NCBI GenBank assembly: GCA_030783905.1
Contig: JAQAHH010000005.1
Location: 1-53,897, forward strand
Length of the DNA stretch: 53,897 bases
From: Bisgaard Taxon 45
Lineage (GTDB): Bacteria; Pseudomonadota; Gammaproteobacteria; Enterobacterales; Pasteurellaceae
Direction of reading: 5' to 3'
Positions within the stretch are counted from its first letter, which is position 1. The number at the start of each line of letters is the position of its first letter. Below are positions 7,699 to 15,932 of the stretch, one piece after another. The translations under genes were made by a program, and so were the position numbers. The notes under the pieces were generated by a model. It was not told the origin of the DNA. It saw only the letters and a list, made by a program, of their open reading frames with translations, and ran no database searches.

Positions 7699-8397
7699 TT
7701 ACAGCAACTTCGCTGCATCTTTATCCAAATACCACTCCGTTACGCCATGCTTTGCTTGAATTTTGGCGGCAGGATAAGGCAATTGTTCCGCTGGAATGGT
7801 TTGAATTTCTTTTAAGATTTCCGCTTTACTGCCACCTGTCACCAAATAAGTGACACGTTTTGCTTGTTCAATCAGTTTTGCAGTTTTTGAAATACGGATT
7901 TGCCCTGTTTCAGGGTGTTTAGCGATCACAGCTAAATTAGAGTCATCAAAATCGGTTTGATGTGGGAATAATGAGGCGGTGTGCCCGTCCGTTCCCATAC
8001 CCAAAATAATCCAATCAAAAACTTGTTCAGGCACGACCGCACTTAATTCTTGCTCAAAACGTTTGAGTTCTTTTTCAACGGGTTCTTCACCATGAATGCG
8101 GTGAATGTTCTGGGCTGGAATTTGAATATGATCGAACAATAATTTTTGCACTTCACCATAATTACTTTCAGGATCGGTTGGGGGCACCATGCGATCATCG
8201 CCCCACCAAAAATGCAAATTTTGCCATTGAATCTCGGTGTTATACGGGGCTTGAGCTAAAGTTTTAAATAACAATTTCGGCGTTGAGCCTCCAGATAAGG
8301 AAATATGCACAGGGCGACCTTCTAGGCTGTAAGTTAAAAACGCTTGTGCAATTTTCTCTACCGCCTGTTGTGCACTATCAAAAACGATTATATTCAT
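7699..8397 (-). CDS. pgl: 6-phosphogluconolactonase
   Basis: The 232-residue protein is of the DevB/NagB-like SIS-related family: the phosphate-binding HISLSGGSTPKLLF near residue 35, WWGDDRMVPP, and the catalytic region WIILGMGTDGHTASLFP. It hydrolyses 6-phosphogluconolactone in the second step of the oxidative pentose-phosphate pathway. It lies 65 bp downstream of zwf on the same strand, so it is probably transcribed with it. A stable hairpin (8430-8455) sits in that gap. AGGAAAG before the ATG supports the start. Confidence 0.95.
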   Translation of the reverse strand: MNIIVFDSAQQAVEKIAQAFLTYSLEGRPVHISLSGGSTPKLLFKTLAQAPYNTEIQWQNLHFWWGDDRMVPPTDPESNYGEVQKLLFDHIQIPAQNIHRIHGEEPVEKELKRFEQELSAVVPEQVFDWIILGMGTDGHTASLFPHQTDFDDSNLAVIAKHPETGQIRISKTAKLIEQAKRVTYLVTGGSKAEILKEIQTIPAEQLPYPAAKIQAKHGVTEWYLDKDAAKLL

Positions 8398-8429
8398 GTT
8401 CTTTCCTCACACAATCCACTTAAGTTCGC

Positions 8430-8455
8430 CCCACTCTCTTGCTGAAGAGAGTGGG
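8430..8455. repeat. intercistronic hairpin between zwf and pgl
   Basis: CCCACTCTCTT (8430-8440) and AAGAGAGTGGG (8445-8455) form a perfect 11-bp stem with the 4-nt loop GCTG. On the minus strand no T-run follows, so full termination is unlikely. It could set relative zwf and pgl mRNA levels. On the plus strand a T-rich stretch follows, but no gene there would use it. Confidence 0.65.
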
Positions 8456-8462
8456 CTCTACA

Positions 8463-9953
8463 TTATATTTTTTTCTTCATTAATCCGCTTGGTTTACGCC
8501 AAACGCGACCTGTTTTGGCAATCAGTTTATCTGCTTCTGTCGGTCCCCAGGTTCCCGCTTCATACTCATAAACGCGCCCATTTTGTGCTTTGTATTGTAA
8601 AATAGGTTCAACAAATTTCCAGCACGCATGTACCGCATCGGTACGAGCAAACAGGGTGGCATCACCTTTCATTGAGTCTAATAATAAACGCTCATAAGCC
8701 GTGAGTAAGCTTGGTGAAGCAAGATCCGCATAACGGAAGTCCATAGACACTTCTTTCGCTTCAAATCCCGCCCCTGGTTTTTTCAACCCAAAACGCATCG
8801 AAATTGCTTCATCGGGTTGAATGCGAATGATTAATTTATTTTCTGGTGCTTTCTGGCTAAATACTGGGTGGGGGGTGGTTTTAAAATGAATCACAATTTC
8901 AGTCACACGGCTCGGTAGGCGTTTCCCCGTACGTACATAAAAAGGCACACCTGACCAACGCCAGTTATCAATTTCACAACGTAAAGCCATATACGTTTCA
9001 GTCGTCGACTCGGCTGGCACACCTTTTTCCTGTAAATAACTCTTAACAGGCTCACCGTTAATCGTACCCGATGTATATTGACCCAATACCAGATTATTTT
9101 CTAAGTCATCATCACTTAATGGGTGTAAGCAATACAAGACTTTTGCGACTTCATCACGCATTGAGTCAGCGTTAATGATTGCAGGAGGCTCCATCGCCAC
9201 CATCGCTAACACTTGTAATAAATGGTTCTGGAACATATCACGCATCGCGCCCGAGTCATCGTAATAACCGCCACGCTCTTCTACGCCAATCGATTCGGCA
9301 CCGGTGATTTCAATATAATCAATGAAGTTACGGTTCCAAAGTGGTTCAAACCATCCATTAGAGAAACGTAACACAAGAAGATTTTGAACCGTTTCTTTAC
9401 CAAGATAATGATCAATACGATAAATTTGGTGTTCATCAAAGAAACGGTGAATTTGAACATCCAGCTCTTTTGCAGTACGGATATCATAGCCAAAAGGTTT
9501 TTCCACAATTAACCGTTTCCAACCAAATTCTTCGGTATTCAGTCCGTGTGCAGCGAGACATTCAGGAATCACGCCATAAAGGCTTGGCGGAGTAGATAAA
9601 TAGTAAAGTGTATTACCACAGGTTTGATATTTGTCGTGAAGTTCATCAAGGCGGGGGATCAGCTTACCATAATCCGCGGCATCTGCGGTATTAAGTGCTT
9701 GATAATAGAGATGATGACAAAATTGCTCAAGTGTTTCCCCATTCGCACTTTCACTTTTGATCAACGCTTGACGCATTTTTTCACGGAAACTTTCGTCATT
9801 TAAGTCGGTTCTTGCCACACCTAAAACAGAGAAATTTTCAGTCAAACGACCGATTTTATATAAATTATACAGCGCAGGAATCAATTTCCGATAGGTTAAA
9901 TCACCTGATGCACCAAAAATCACAATACAATTGTTGTCTGCTTCAATTTTCAT
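8463..9953 (-). CDS. zwf: glucose-6-phosphate 1-dehydrogenase
   Basis: The 496-residue enzyme has the N-terminal NADP-binding motif [13 protein letters not shown] and the active-site signature RIDHYLGKE. It also has the EKPFG segment, in which the lysine contacts the substrate. It oxidises glucose 6-phosphate to 6-phosphogluconolactone with NADP reduction. The gene order cysQ-zwf-pgl, all minus strand, is the same as in Haemophilus. The gap to cysQ is 67 bp and may hold a separate promoter. Confidence 0.97.
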   Translation of the reverse strand: MKIEADNNCIVIFGASGDLTYRKLIPALYNLYKIGRLTENFSVLGVARTDLNDESFREKMRQALIKSESANGETLEQFCHHLYYQALNTADAADYGKLIPRLDELHDKYQTCGNTLYYLSTPPSLYGVIPECLAAHGLNTEEFGWKRLIVEKPFGYDIRTAKELDVQIHRFFDEHQIYRIDHYLGKETVQNLLVLRFSNGWFEPLWNRNFIDYIEITGAESIGVEERGGYYDDSGAMRDMFQNHLLQVLAMVAMEPPAIINADSMRDEVAKVLYCLHPLSDDDLENNLVLGQYTSGTINGEPVKSYLQEKGVPAESTTETYMALRCEIDNWRWSGVPFYVRTGKRLPSRVTEIVIHFKTTPHPVFSQKAPENKLIIRIQPDEAISMRFGLKKPGAGFEAKEVSMDFRYADLASPSLLTAYERLLLDSMKGDATLFARTDAVHACWKFVEPILQYKAQNGRVYEYEAGTWGPTEADKLIAKTGRVWRKPSGLMKKKI

Positions 9954-10020
9954 TTTTTCTGAAATCCGTTTGTTAAAAATTTGTATATTATTAGATGTCG
10001 CATATTATAACAAATAATGC

Positions 10021-10848
10021 CTAGTGCGAATTAAATTGAAAAATGTTCTGCCAATCAAATTCTGCATTGGCCACCATCACAAAATTAGGATTAATAAAAC
10101 TCTCTCTCTGATTATAGGTCAGTGGTTGAAACGCAAAATCAAACACACTTCCCCCCATTTCATGTAAAAGAATTTCAGCTGCCCCCGTATCCCATTCGCC
10201 TGTTTTCCCGATTCGAACATAACAATCACAGATCCCCTCAGCGACCAGTCCACTTTTTAACCCACTTGAACCATAGACGAGAAATTCATATTGATAGTTT
10301 GGATTTAATAATGGCTGTATTTTTTGTGCAATTCCGCCCACACCGACGGCAATTTTTATCCTACGTTGCTGAGGTTGTGCCTGATTATTGAGTTTTTCGA
10401 TTTTATTATGTTGTTTTTTATAGGCACCAAACCCCTGCATCGCATAATAGGTCGTTTTTAAAATAGGCGCATGAGTAATACTTAAGACAGGTTTGTTATG
10501 TTGGACAAGTGTGATCAAAATAGAAAATTGATCGGTGCGATTAATAAACTGTTGTGTACCATCAAGCGGATCAATCAGCCAATATTCTGCCCAATGTTCT
10601 CGATCTTGTAACGGAATTTTACAACTCTCTTCCGATAAAATAGGGACATCAGGCGTCAACGCGGTGAGTTGTTCAATTAAAAACTGACTTAAAAATAAAT
10701 CGGCTGACGTCACCGGCGTGTTATCTTGCTTAGTTTGAATCGTTAAGTCATGTTGCACTGAGGGAGTATAAAAATCCACTAAAAAATTCCCAGCTTGATC
10801 GGCAATTTCCAGTGTGTGTTCAAGTAATAATGGTGAAAGTGCTAACAT
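10021..10848 (-). CDS. cysQ: 3'(2'),5'-bisphosphate nucleotidase CysQ
   Basis: The 275-residue protein belongs to the inositol-monophosphatase-like, metal-dependent and lithium-sensitive phosphatases. Motifs are LSEES (metal-binding Glu, near residue 70), WLIDPLDGTQQFINR (Asp-x-x-Asp-Gly) and the C-terminal GEWDTGAAEILL. CysQ removes 3'-phosphoadenosine 5'-phosphate made during sulfate assimilation or phosphopantetheine transfer. The ATG at 10848 is preferred over a TTG six bases upstream because AAGGA sits at the right distance. It heads the cysQ-zwf-pgl group. Confidence 0.93.
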   Translation of the reverse strand: MLALSPLLLEHTLEIADQAGNFLVDFYTPSVQHDLTIQTKQDNTPVTSADLFLSQFLIEQLTALTPDVPILSEESCKIPLQDREHWAEYWLIDPLDGTQQFINRTDQFSILITLVQHNKPVLSITHAPILKTTYYAMQGFGAYKKQHNKIEKLNNQAQPQQRRIKIAVGVGGIAQKIQPLLNPNYQYEFLVYGSSGLKSGLVAEGICDCYVRIGKTGEWDTGAAEILLHEMGGSVFDFAFQPLTYNQRESFINPNFVMVANAEFDWQNIFQFNSH

Positions 10849-10963
10849 AACCAATCCTTTTAAACAGACAATCGCTATACGTTATTTGCCCGCGCTTTCT
10901 ACAATAAGTTTCATGTAGCAAAAAACAAGCCTTATTATAAAATCATTTGCGACAAAGGAAAAA

Positions 10964-10990
10964 CAGGCTATCAAATATCTTGATAGCCTG
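10964..10990 (-). terminator. hslO terminator
   Basis: CAGGCTATCAA (10964-10974) and TTGATAGCCTG (10980-10990) give an 11-bp stem with a 5-nt loop. On the minus strand it is followed by a GTTTTTCC tail, so it is an intrinsic terminator for hslO. Confidence 0.85.
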
Positions 10991-11014
10991 CAACAGAATC
11001 CATAATATTGACGC

Positions 11015-11881
11015 TTATTTTTCCGCTTTTAATTGCATAATCGCGGCTTTATTGAAAAGATAATGCGTGCCACAACATTCACATTGCATATCGATTGTCC
11101 CATGATGCTCTGCCAACACGTCATCTAACTCGTCATCCGAAATCAACAACAATGCTGCGCCAGAACGTTCTTGTGAACAACCACAGAAAAATGTGACTGG
11201 CTGGGCGGGAAAAATTTCAACCCGTTCTTCATGATACAAGCGGTATAGTAGTTCTTCTGCGGTTAAGCCAAATATTTCCTCATTTTTTACCGTCGCGGCT
11301 AAGGTAGCCAAATGTTCAAAATCATCGGGTGATCCTGAACCATCTGGCATAATTTGTAGCAACATACCCGCTGCAACAGGTTGCCCGTCAACTACTCCGG
11401 TACGAATGATAAGCTGTGTTTGTAATTGTTCTGAACGAACAAAATAGTCTTCAAGGCATGCTGTAATCGTTGGCTTATCTAACGCGATGACCCCTTGATA
11501 ACGCTCACCTTCCGTCGGGGCAATCGTAATAACTAACACGCCTTTACCCACTAATTGCGTCAAGGTCATCTCATCACTGACGTCCCCTTGTAAGCGTGCT
11601 AAAGCACGAATCTGCTGTTGGTGATTGCCATTGACTAAGGCTAATTTTAACGGACCATCGCCTTGTATTTGAACAGTAATGTCTCCTTCAAACTTTAATG
11701 TCGCCGTCAATAGGCTGGTCGCCACCATCATCTCACCTAACAAAGCTTGAATCACTTGTGGATATTGATGTGTATTTAATGTATCGGTAAACGTGTGGTT
11801 TAAACGAACCCATTCTCCACGCACTGCGCGATCTTGGAAAAGGTAGCGATACAGTTTGTCGTTATCTGTGTTATCGATCAT
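11015..11881 (-). CDS. hslO: redox-regulated chaperone Hsp33
   Basis: The 288-residue protein ends with the Hsp33 zinc-switch: CGC at about residues 236-238 and CECC about 32 residues later, supplying the CxC...CxxC cysteines. Oxidation of these releases zinc and activates holdase activity. The N-terminal substrate-binding domain begins with DNDKLYRYLFQDRAVRGEWVRL, typical of the family. It lies downstream of hslR in the conserved yrfG-hslR-hslO order, with an 80-bp gap, and its own intrinsic terminator follows. Confidence 0.95.
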   Translation of the reverse strand: MIDNTDNDKLYRYLFQDRAVRGEWVRLNHTFTDTLNTHQYPQVIQALLGEMMVATSLLTATLKFEGDITVQIQGDGPLKLALVNGNHQQQIRALARLQGDVSDEMTLTQLVGKGVLVITIAPTEGERYQGVIALDKPTITACLEDYFVRSEQLQTQLIIRTGVVDGQPVAAGMLLQIMPDGSGSPDDFEHLATLAATVKNEEIFGLTAEELLYRLYHEERVEIFPAQPVTFFCGCSQERSGAALLLISDDELDDVLAEHHGTIDMQCECCGTHYLFNKAAIMQLKAEK

Positions 11882-11962
11882 AAAACGCCTTCATTTCGGT
11901 TAAGGGCAAAATAGCTGCTTGCCCAGATCATTTTCTTCAGTAAGAAAATCAGGTAAATCTAT

Positions 11963-12385
11963 TCAAGAGGCATAGCCATCTTGATGTTTAAATTTCAATA
12001 AATCGCGCCGCTCTTTTTTATTCGGACGACGATCAGGATGTGGCATCGTCAAGGCATTAATCTTGCGCGCAATTGCCATTTTAGCACGTTGCTCAATGCT
12101 TTTTTCTGTCTCTTGATAAAGTAACTGTGCCTCCGGGGCACCACGACGATGTGTGGAAAGGGCAACAACTTCGACTTCTTTTTCTTCATTACCTTGACGA
12201 AGTTTTATCACGCCACCAATTTCAACGGTTTTATTCGGTTTCGTGCGTTGACCATTATAATGTACTTTCCCCCCCTCGATCATCTCTTTTGCAAGGGTAC
12301 GCGTTTTATAAAAACGTGCAGCCCAAAGCCATTTATCAAGACGGACATCGTCTTCTTTTTCTTGCGCGTTATATTTTTTCGCCAT
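11963..12385 (-). CDS. hslR: ribosome-associated heat shock protein Hsp15
   Basis: The 140-residue protein has an N-terminal S4 RNA-binding domain (VRLDKWLWAARFYKTRTLAK, continuing to VHYNGQ) and a basic C-terminal tail (MPHPDRRPNKKERRDLLKFK). Hsp15 rescues stalled 50S subunits that carry nascent chains. Its start overlaps the end of yrfG by 17 bp, so the two are translationally linked. GGAG lies about 10 bases before the ATG. Confidence 0.93.
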   Translation of the reverse strand: MAKKYNAQEKEDDVRLDKWLWAARFYKTRTLAKEMIEGGKVHYNGQRTKPNKTVEIGGVIKLRQGNEEKEVEVVALSTHRRGAPEAQLLYQETEKSIEQRAKMAIARKINALTMPHPDRRPNKKERRDLLKFKHQDGYAS

Positions 12386-13055
12386 TTTTATCTGACTCCA
12401 CTAAAGTGCGGTAATTGTTGACTGAAAAATGTCGTTTAAAGGTTTTATCTGGCAAACTACTGTCTGGATTTTCTACACCTACCGTATAGGCAATACCAAA
12501 TTGTTTCGCACTGTCCAACACAGTTTCAGTATCATCAATAAAGAGCGTCCGTGCTGGGTTGAAGTAGTGCTGTTGTTGTAAATTATGCCATAAAGGTTGC
12601 TCGATTTTTGGGGCGCCAAATTGATGACTCGAGAGTAATACATCAAAGTAAGACACAAAATCGCAATATTTTAGCTTTGTTTCTAAACTAAATGGATTAC
12701 TGTCCGTCAGGAGCATCATTTTTTTATCCATGTTGCTTACCGCTTGTAAAAAAGGCATCACATCAGACCGCACTTTTAATGTCGGTCCTTGTGCTTGATA
12801 TAATTCGCGTAGGGGTAATTTTAAGGTTTTTGCCCAAAAATCCAAACAATACCAATCTTTACTGTGTTCAATATCGTCGTAACGTTGCTTTAACGCTTGC
12901 ACACAAGCCTCAAGCGGCATATCAAATTTTTCTGCATAGGCTTGTGGCACTACATTTTTCCAGAAATGATGATCGAAATAGAGATCAATCAAGGTGCCAT
13001 CTAAATCTAAAATCACGGTATCAATTTGTTGCCAATTCATTTCCATCATGCACAT
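12369..13055 (-). CDS. yrfG: GMP/IMP 5'-nucleotidase YrfG (HAD family)
   Basis: The 228-residue protein is a HAD-IA hydrolase: motif I VILDLDGTLID near residue 16, motif II LLTDSNP, and motif IV LFIDDTETVLDSA. Its neighbours hslR and hslO, in the same order as in E. coli, support the YrfG call. Several in-frame start codons lie close together; I chose the ATG at 13055, six bases after AGGAAAG, but ATGs a little further in are also possible. It is divergent from nudE across an 80-bp gap, again as in enterobacteria. Confidence 0.85.
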   Translation of the reverse strand: MCMMEMNWQQIDTVILDLDGTLIDLYFDHHFWKNVVPQAYAEKFDMPLEACVQALKQRYDDIEHSKDWYCLDFWAKTLKLPLRELYQAQGPTLKVRSDVMPFLQAVSNMDKKMMLLTDSNPFSLETKLKYCDFVSYFDVLLSSHQFGAPKIEQPLWHNLQQQHYFNPARTLFIDDTETVLDSAKQFGIAYTVGVENPDSSLPDKTFKRHFSVNNYRTLVESDKNGEKI

Positions 13056-13135
13056 CACTTTCCTTTTGGTGTTATGCGGTTTATGGTATCGTTATTCCCT
13101 ATTTTTGTAAAATTGCCCTTATTTATGAGGTGAAC

Positions 13136-13687
13136 ATGCCTAAAAAACCGGAAATTCTCTCCGTATCTGTCGTGGCAAAGTCACGTATTTTTGAGATTCA
13201 ATCCATCGAACTTCAATTTGCAAATGGGATTCAGCGTACTTATGAGCGCTTTAAAGGAAGTGGGCGCGCAGCGGTCATGATCATACCCATTGAAAACGAC
13301 CAGTTATTGATGATTCGAGAATATGCCATGGGAACAGAACAGTACGAATTAGGCTTTCCTAAAGGCTTAATGGATCCCAACGAAACCCCTGAACAAAGTG
13401 CCAATCGAGAACTCAAAGAAGAAGTTGGATTAGGCGCCAATGAATTTATTCATTTACGTACCGTCAATACCTCGCCAAGTTATATGAATAGTGTGATGCA
13501 TATCTTTCTAGCTCGAGATTTTTATCCTTGCAAATTAGAGGGTGACGAACCCGAGCCATTAGAACAAGTAAGAATTCCTCTTAGTCAATTAGCAGATTTA
13601 TTACAGGATCCTGCATTCTGTGAAGCACGTAATCTAGTAGCACTTTATGCGCTACGTGACTTTTTAAGCAACAATAAACATTGTTAA
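13136..13687 (+). CDS. nudE: ADP compounds hydrolase NudE
   Basis: The 183-residue protein contains the Nudix box: GLMDPNETPEQSA followed at once by NRELKEEVGL, giving the G-x5-E-x7-R-E-x2-E-E-x-G-L pattern. NudE hydrolyses ADP-ribose, NADH and related ADP compounds. The ATG at 13136 follows GAGGTG and starts with MPKKPEIL, like other NudE proteins; a much longer upstream reading frame overlaps yrfG and is not credible. Length is close to E. coli NudE (186). Confidence 0.93.
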   Translation: MPKKPEILSVSVVAKSRIFEIQSIELQFANGIQRTYERFKGSGRAAVMIIPIENDQLLMIREYAMGTEQYELGFPKGLMDPNETPEQSANRELKEEVGLGANEFIHLRTVNTSPSYMNSVMHIFLARDFYPCKLEGDEPEPLEQVRIPLSQLADLLQDPAFCEARNLVALYALRDFLSNNKHC

Positions 13688-13694
13688 AACATAA

Positions 13695-13966
13695 TCACTC
13701 GATGTCATCATAGCCATCACAATTAGGGGCCTTACTTTATCTACTGATTTTACAGGTGATCACAATTATCGTATTGAAAAACATAACATCTCACTTAATG
13801 TCAAACATGGCAATGACTACAGTATCGGTTTGGGGTTGAATATAAAAATATCCTAGCTGAAATAACTTATACACATACAAATGCACCTTTAACTTATTCA
13901 TCGCATTCAAGGCAAATCAGAGTAGAAAAAGATGCCGTCCGCTTCTCAGTAGGTGATCGAGTCTAA
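13695..13966 (+). pseudogene. decayed gene fragment with one frameshift
   Basis: Between nudE and pckA two adjacent frames read as one protein-like stretch. The first encodes ..LSTDFTGDHNYRIEKHNI and on to SIGLG; the second, after a one-base shift in a G-run near 13832, continues VEYKNILAEITYTHTNAPL to a stop at 13964. There is no start codon and no ribosome site. Alternating polar and hydrophobic residues suggest a beta-rich, perhaps outer-membrane or secreted, ancestor. I do not recognise the family. A terminator follows. Confidence 0.5.
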
Positions 13967-13980
13967 CCTTATTACGTTGA

Positions 13981-14005
13981 AAACCGTTCTGTTATCGAAC
14001 GGTTT
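13981..14005 (+). terminator. intrinsic terminator after the gene remnant
   Basis: AAACCGTTC (13981-13989) and GAACGGTTT (13997-14005) form a 9-bp stem with a 7-nt loop and a TTTT run after it. It is well formed although the gene it once served is decayed; it may now insulate pckA from nudE. Confidence 0.8.
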
Positions 14006-14148
14006 TTTCTTTGACGTACATCATGTGTCGTTAAAATTATTCATAATCTTTCAAAATTTTGATCAACCTAACAGTTTTTAGGTAGAAATTTGATTAGAAT
14101 GCTCCCATTATTTTTCAACATTTAAAACTTAACTCTATGAGGTGATGT

Positions 14149-15765
14149 ATGACTGACTTAAATAAAGTAATCAACGAACTTGGTGAACTTGGTATTCATG
14201 ATGTAAAAGAAATCGTTTATAACCCAAGTTATGAGCAATTATTCGAAGAAGAAACGAAACCAGGTTTAGAAGGTTACGAAAAGGGTATCGTGACGCAATC
14301 AGGCGCTGTGGCGGTTGATACCGGTATCTTTACAGGTCGTTCGCCAAAAGACAAATATATCGTGCTTGATGACAAAACCAAAGATACCGTTTGGTGGACA
14401 AGCGATGCGGCGAAAAACGATAACAAACCAATGACACAAGATACGTGGAAAAGCTTAAAAGGCTTAGTGACAGAACAACTTTCTGGCAAACGTTTATTTG
14501 TGATCGACGCATTCTGTGGGGCAAACGCGGATACTCGCTTATCCGTCCGTATCGTGACTGAAGTAGCATGGCAAGCACACTTTGTGAAAAACATGTTCAT
14601 TCGTCCAACAGAAACCGAATTAGCTAACTTCAAACCCGATTTCGTGGTAATGAACGGTTCTAAAGTAACTAACCCGAACTGGAAAGAGCAAGGCTTAAAT
14701 TCTGAAAACTTTGTGGCATTTAACTTAACTGAAGGCGTGCAATTAATCGGTGGTACATGGTACGGCGGTGAGATGAAAAAAGGGATGTTCTCAATGATGA
14801 ACTACTTCTTACCATTAAAAGGTATCGCATCCATGCACTGTTCTGCGAACGTCGGTGAAAAAGGCGATGTCGCGGTATTCTTCGGTTTATCAGGTACAGG
14901 TAAAACCACTCTTTCAACGGATCCAAAACGTCAATTAATCGGTGACGATGAGCACGGTTGGGACGATGATGGCGTATTCAACTACGAAGGTGGTTGCTAT
15001 GCAAAAACCATCAAACTGTCTCCAGAAAACGAGCCTGACATCTATAAAGCCATCAAACGTGATGCCTTATTAGAAAATGTCGTTGTACGTGCAGATGGCT
15101 CAGTGGATTACGATGATGGTTCAAAAACAGAAAACACTCGCGTTTCTTACCCAATTTACCACATCGACAATATCGTTGCGCCTATATCAAAAGCTGGTCA
15201 CGCGAAGAAAGTGATTTTCTTAACAGCAGATGCATTCGGTGTATTACCACCAGTATCTAAATTAACGCCGGAACAAACCAAATACTACTTCTTATCTGGT
15301 TTCACTGCGAAATTAGCCGGTACTGAGCGTGGTATCACAGAACCAACACCAACCTTCTCAGCGTGTTTCGGTGCCGCATTCTTATCACTTCACCCAACAC
15401 AATATGCTGAAGTGTTAGTGAAACGTATGGAAGCAGCGGGTGCGGAAGCTTACTTAGTGAACACAGGTTGGAACGGTACAGGTAAACGTATCTCAATCAA
15501 AGATACACGAGGCATTATTGATGCCATCTTAGACGGCTCCATCGAAAAAGCAGAAATGGGCAAACTCCCAATTTTCGATTTAGCCATTCCAAAAGCCTTG
15601 CCAGGTGTTGACTCTGCCATCTTAGATCCACGTGATACGTATGCAGACAAAGCCCAATGGCAAACAAAAGCCGAAGATCTGGCAAGTCGTTTCGTGAAAA
15701 ACTTCGAAAAATACACCACTAACGATGAAGGTAAAGCATTAGTGGCGGCCGGTCCAAAAGCGTAA
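14149..15765 (+). CDS. pckA: phosphoenolpyruvate carboxykinase (ATP)
   Basis: The 538-residue enzyme has the oxaloacetate-binding segment [14 protein letters not shown], the kinase-1a P-loop [12 protein letters not shown], and the metal-binding GDDEHGWDD. It makes phosphoenolpyruvate from oxaloacetate and ATP. Length equals that of other ATP-type enzymes. In enterobacteria hslO and pckA are also neighbours, so this is conserved synteny with a remnant inserted. The start has GAGGTGAT nine bases upstream. In Pasteurellaceae the enzyme also runs in the anaplerotic, CO2-fixing direction during succinate formation. Confidence 0.97.
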   Translation: MTDLNKVINELGELGIHDVKEIVYNPSYEQLFEEETKPGLEGYEKGIVTQSGAVAVDTGIFTGRSPKDKYIVLDDKTKDTVWWTSDAAKNDNKPMTQDTWKSLKGLVTEQLSGKRLFVIDAFCGANADTRLSVRIVTEVAWQAHFVKNMFIRPTETELANFKPDFVVMNGSKVTNPNWKEQGLNSENFVAFNLTEGVQLIGGTWYGGEMKKGMFSMMNYFLPLKGIASMHCSANVGEKGDVAVFFGLSGTGKTTLSTDPKRQLIGDDEHGWDDDGVFNYEGGCYAKTIKLSPENEPDIYKAIKRDALLENVVVRADGSVDYDDGSKTENTRVSYPIYHIDNIVAPISKAGHAKKVIFLTADAFGVLPPVSKLTPEQTKYYFLSGFTAKLAGTERGITEPTPTFSACFGAAFLSLHPTQYAEVLVKRMEAAGAEAYLVNTGWNGTGKRISIKDTRGIIDAILDGSIEKAEMGKLPIFDLAIPKALPGVDSAILDPRDTYADKAQWQTKAEDLASRFVKNFEKYTTNDEGKALVAAGPKA

Positions 15766-15791
15766 TTAAAAGCTTGAGGATTCACATACCC

Positions 15792-15823
15792 AAACAGCTT
15801 GATTTTTATCGAGCTGTTTTTTT
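15792..15823 (+). terminator. pckA terminator
   Basis: AAACAGCT (15792-15799) and AGCTGTTT (15812-15819) form a stem with a T7 run at its 3' side, 27 bases after the pckA stop codon. Confidence 0.8.
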
Positions 15824-15898
15824 ATGTCGTTTTGTGACCACCTCCCAAAACTTTTATAAAAACCACCGCACTTTGGGGCTAGCCTGAAGCATAAAAAA

Positions 15899-15917
15899 CC
15901 TCAGCAGTATGCTGAGG
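15899..15917 (-). terminator. hsdR-operon terminator
   Basis: CCTCAGCA (15899-15906) and TGCTGAGG (15910-15917) form an 8-bp GC-rich stem with a 3-nt loop. On the minus strand it is followed by TTTTTTAT, 16 bases beyond the hsdR stop. Confidence 0.88.
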
Positions 15918-15932
15918 CTCTTTCGTGATCAG

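Noticed and set aside
12692-13135. Long upstream extension of nudE on the plus strand
   Set aside because: It lies antisense to yrfG over most of its length and has no ribosome site. The NudE family start matches the ATG at 13136.
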